64,000 nucleotides of DNA from Paenibacillus sp. FSL H7-0331 (lineage in GTDB: Bacteria; Bacillota; Bacilli; Paenibacillales; NBRC-103111): assembly GCF_001956045.1 (NCBI RefSeq), contig NZ_MRTH01000002.1:248001-312000 (forward strand), read 5' to 3'. The notes below the pieces were generated by a model. It saw only the letters and a program-made list of their open reading frames with translations, searched no databases and was not told the origin of the DNA. A program made the translations under genes and the position numbers. Below are positions 62,214-64,000 of the stretch, in pieces (within the stretch, counting starts at the first letter, position 1; each line of letters opens with the position of its first letter).

Positions 62214-63479
62214 ATGCATATTCAAAAGGGACAAAAGGTAGATATCAATCAGGACAATCATTTATCCAGTGTGATGATTGGTTTGGGTTGGGAGCATTCG
62301 AATCCGGCTATGGACATAGATGGAGCTGCGTTTTTGCTATCTGCGGCCGGAGTTTGTGAGCAGGATGACAACCTTATTTTTTATGGGAATCCGAGCAGTA
62401 AGGATGGAGCAATTACCCATACACAATCAAGTCAAGGGGATAAGGAGCAAATTTCGATAGCCTTTAACCGGTTACCCCAAGATATTCAGAAGATTGCCAT
62501 TACGCTGACGATCTATGAGGGTGAAAAGCTTAGCCAGCATTTTAACCAGGTTTCGCGAATCTACATTCGGTTTCAGGACCCGTTAAATCATAAGGAGCTG
62601 TTCAGGTTCGAATTTGGCAGTGAGCTCAAGCTGGAAACAGCGATAGTTGTAGGAGAACTTTATCTGCATAAGGGTAAGTGGAAGTTTAATGCTATCGGGA
62701 GTGGGTTTAATGGTGGCTTATCGGCGTTATGCAGCAATTATGGAATCAAGGTGATTGAGGAAGCAGACAATGAGCCACAGCAGGCAGACACATTAGCCAA
62801 GCCTGTTGGTGAAGCACCAATAGTTCCAACAAAGCCTACTGTCGAGACGCCTGTTATTCCGACTAAACCTGTCTCGGAGACAATTGTTACTTCCAAGCCT
62901 TCCGCAGCCCCAACTGCCAAGCCTTTTTTACTCGGAAAAATAGAGCTGAAGAAACAAGAGTCCGTTTCGATCGCAAAGACCTCCAAGGTTACAGCCCAGC
63001 TGAAGTGGGATAATCCGAAAAAGGATCTGGACTTGTACTGCTTTTATGTAACGAAAAAGGGTGAAGCGAATAAAATATATTACCGCCGGTTGGGCAGCTC
63101 CTCCAAGTCACCGTATATCGAGCTTGATAAGGATTCACGAACAGGAGGGATGGAAACCGTCACCATTCACAACACATCGGATCTGAGGTATGTACTTTTT
63201 GCGGCTTACAGCGCACTGTCCAATGGAATTGGCAGCTTTAAATCCATGAAGGCTCGTGCTGTGGTGGATAATCATGCCGGACAAACAGTGACTGCTCCTC
63301 TATTGCAAAATAACAGATTTGCCTACTGGGTTGCCATTGCACAAATTGATTTCAGCGATCAGGATGAGATGAGGATTAGCCATGTTGAAACGTACTCCAA
63401 GAGCGGTTCGGAGAATTCGCCGTTGCTCTACCCAGACGGGACTTTTAAAATGAATGTGGGTCCGATTGAATTTAAATAG
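62214..63479 (+). CDS. TerD-family stress protein with a second C-terminal domain
   Basis: 421 residues, AGGAGG upstream. Residues 1-183 are TerD: GLGWEHSNPAMDIDGAAFLL, IAITLTIYEGE, YLHKGKWKFNAIGSGFNGGL. A Thr/Pro/Lys repeat linker with PTKP units follows (about 195-235), then a second beta-rich domain (TAQLKWDNPKKDLDLYCFYV, IELDKDSRTGGMETV), probably TerA-like. TerD domains bind calcium through Asp-rich sites and serve in tellurite and general envelope stress. Part of the operon with the methyltransferase and alarmone synthetase. Confidence 0.9.
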   Translation: MHIQKGQKVDINQDNHLSSVMIGLGWEHSNPAMDIDGAAFLLSAAGVCEQDDNLIFYGNPSSKDGAITHTQSSQGDKEQISIAFNRLPQDIQKIAITLTIYEGEKLSQHFNQVSRIYIRFQDPLNHKELFRFEFGSELKLETAIVVGELYLHKGKWKFNAIGSGFNGGLSALCSNYGIKVIEEADNEPQQADTLAKPVGEAPIVPTKPTVETPVIPTKPVSETIVTSKPSAAPTAKPFLLGKIELKKQESVSIAKTSKVTAQLKWDNPKKDLDLYCFYVTKKGEANKIYYRRLGSSSKSPYIELDKDSRTGGMETVTIHNTSDLRYVLFAAYSALSNGIGSFKSMKARAVVDNHAGQTVTAPLLQNNRFAYWVAIAQIDFSDQDEMRISHVETYSKSGSENSPLLYPDGTFKMNVGPIEFK

Positions 63480-63582
63480 CAAATGTTGCTTTGTCACCCG
63501 GAGTTGTGTAAGCTTTCTTAAGAACTTATTATGGTTAGGCTGAAATAGCTCTCCTACTAGGCTTAAGGAAGGAAGATTAACT

Positions 63583-64000
63583 TTGTCAACGAATCAGATG
63601 GAACAGTTCAAATTATTAAAAAATGAGATCACGCGATTTATGATGGCTTACAAATTTGCGTTGGATGCGTTCGATACGAAGCTGGAGATTTTAAAAGAGG
63701 AATTTCAATTTTTGCATGACTATAATCCCATTGAGCATACGAAATCCAGATTGAAATCTCCTGAAAGCATTATGAGAAAAATGTACAAAAAGGGCTTTGG
63801 CATTTCATTGCCCAGTATCAAAGACAATATTCGGGATATTGCAGGTATGCGGATAACCTGCTCATTCATTAACGATATATATCGAATCAGCGATATGCTG
63901 CAAAGTCAGAGTGATCTTACACTGCTTGAGGTGAAGGATTATATTCGCAATCCCAAGCCCAATGGGTATCGGAGCTTGCATTTGCTGATTGAAATCCCTG
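63583..64000 (+). CDS. Small alarmone (p)ppGpp synthetase, RelA/SpoT domain (3' partial)
   Basis: Runs off the window; 139 codons are visible. TTG 63583 is about 10 bases after GGAAGG, so it is taken as start; ATG 63598 is the alternative. The RelA/SpoT synthetase core is present: HTKSRLKSPESIMRKM, IRDIAGMRITCSF, and DYIRNPKPNGYRSLHLLIEI. No HD hydrolase domain precedes it, so it is a RelQ/YjbM-type small synthetase. Position behind TerD suggests alarmone signalling in the same stress response. Confidence 0.92.
   Translation, partial: MSTNQMEQFKLLKNEITRFMMAYKFALDAFDTKLEILKEEFQFLHDYNPIEHTKSRLKSPESIMRKMYKKGFGISLPSIKDNIRDIAGMRITCSFINDIYRISDMLQSQSDLTLLEVKDYIRNPKPNGYRSLHLLIEIP

Noticed and set aside
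1..64000. tRNA, rRNA, CRISPR array, IS element or prophage
   Set aside because: No repeat-spacer pattern, transposase, phage genes or tRNA cloverleaf was recognised on either strand by reading; a tRNAscan or IS search would be needed to be certain.

Overview
The window looks like a chromosomal segment of a Gram-positive, endospore-former-type Bacillota, most likely Paenibacillus or a close relative. The reasons are moderate GC, strong AGGAGG-type ribosome sites, a YesM/YesN two-component pair beside a carbohydrate (CUT1) transporter that has no ATPase gene of its own, XerS-type recombinase, HPr kinase and Crh-like proteins, a cre-like site, an S-layer-like protein and COG4586/4587/3694-type ABC-2 transporters. 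No rRNA, tRNA, CRISPR array, IS element or prophage was seen. The first and last genes are cut by the window edges.

Layout. (1) 1-10.1 kb: one long + strand operon. It holds a peptide/nickel-type ABC importer (binding protein, permease, a permease-ATPase fusion, second ATPase), two tandem glutamine-amidotransferase-like paralogs, an FtsE/FtsX-type pair, an exported coiled-coil protein and an exported SLH-like protein with a C-terminal membrane anchor. It ends at a strong terminator. (2) 10.1-13.0 kb: a Cys-rich protein on the - strand and an ArsR regulator upstream of a SulP anion transporter, with a shared candidate operator. (3) 13.4-32.9 kb: a compact, one-direction biosynthetic cluster of 20 genes. 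It has three discrete acyl carrier proteins, an ATP-grasp ligase, a stand-alone NRPS adenylation protein, three proteins resembling the butirosin acyltransferase BtrH, a luciferase-like monooxygenase, two radical SAM/SPASM enzymes, a methyltransferase, a glycosyltransferase, three nucleotide-sugar enzymes, an APH-like kinase and an ABC-2 exporter. The logic resembles the carrier-bound amino-acid side-chain pathway of butirosin, but the combination is not one I recognise. This is the best candidate for an undescribed system.

(4) 33-40.7 kb: a Gfo/Idh oxidoreductase, then a sugar ABC transporter and its YesM/YesN-type sensor kinase and regulator. (5) 40.8-50.9 kb: a secreted repeat protein, XerS, LtrA, a small lipoprotein, a MoxR/DUF58/DUF4129-like operon, an HPr-kinase-like protein, a soluble cNMP-binding chemoreceptor-type protein and a small acidic protein. 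(6) 51-58.4 kb: a paired SMR exporter, an SRPBCC/ArsR pair, a Crh-like protein preceded by a cre match, and a run of single genes (membrane protein, PAS, NUDIX, DUF2533-like, LCP, Dabb, BI-1). (7) 58.5-64 kb: a two-gene UxaA/altronate-dehydratase-type hydratase, then a stress operon of a large methyltransferase protein, a TerD-type protein and the start of a small (p)ppGpp synthetase.

How the parts may work together. In the cluster, the ATP-grasp protein and the adenylation protein offer two ways to load amino acids onto carriers. The monooxygenase is translationally coupled to carrier 2. The BtrH-like proteins are candidates for transfer from carrier to acceptor. The Ugd and UXS-like enzymes plus the glycosyltransferase would supply a pentose or uronic acid decoration, and the ABC-2 transporter would export the product. 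These roles are inferred from family membership and gene order, not shown. Start sites were reset by ribosome-site position in many genes, as noted in each entry.
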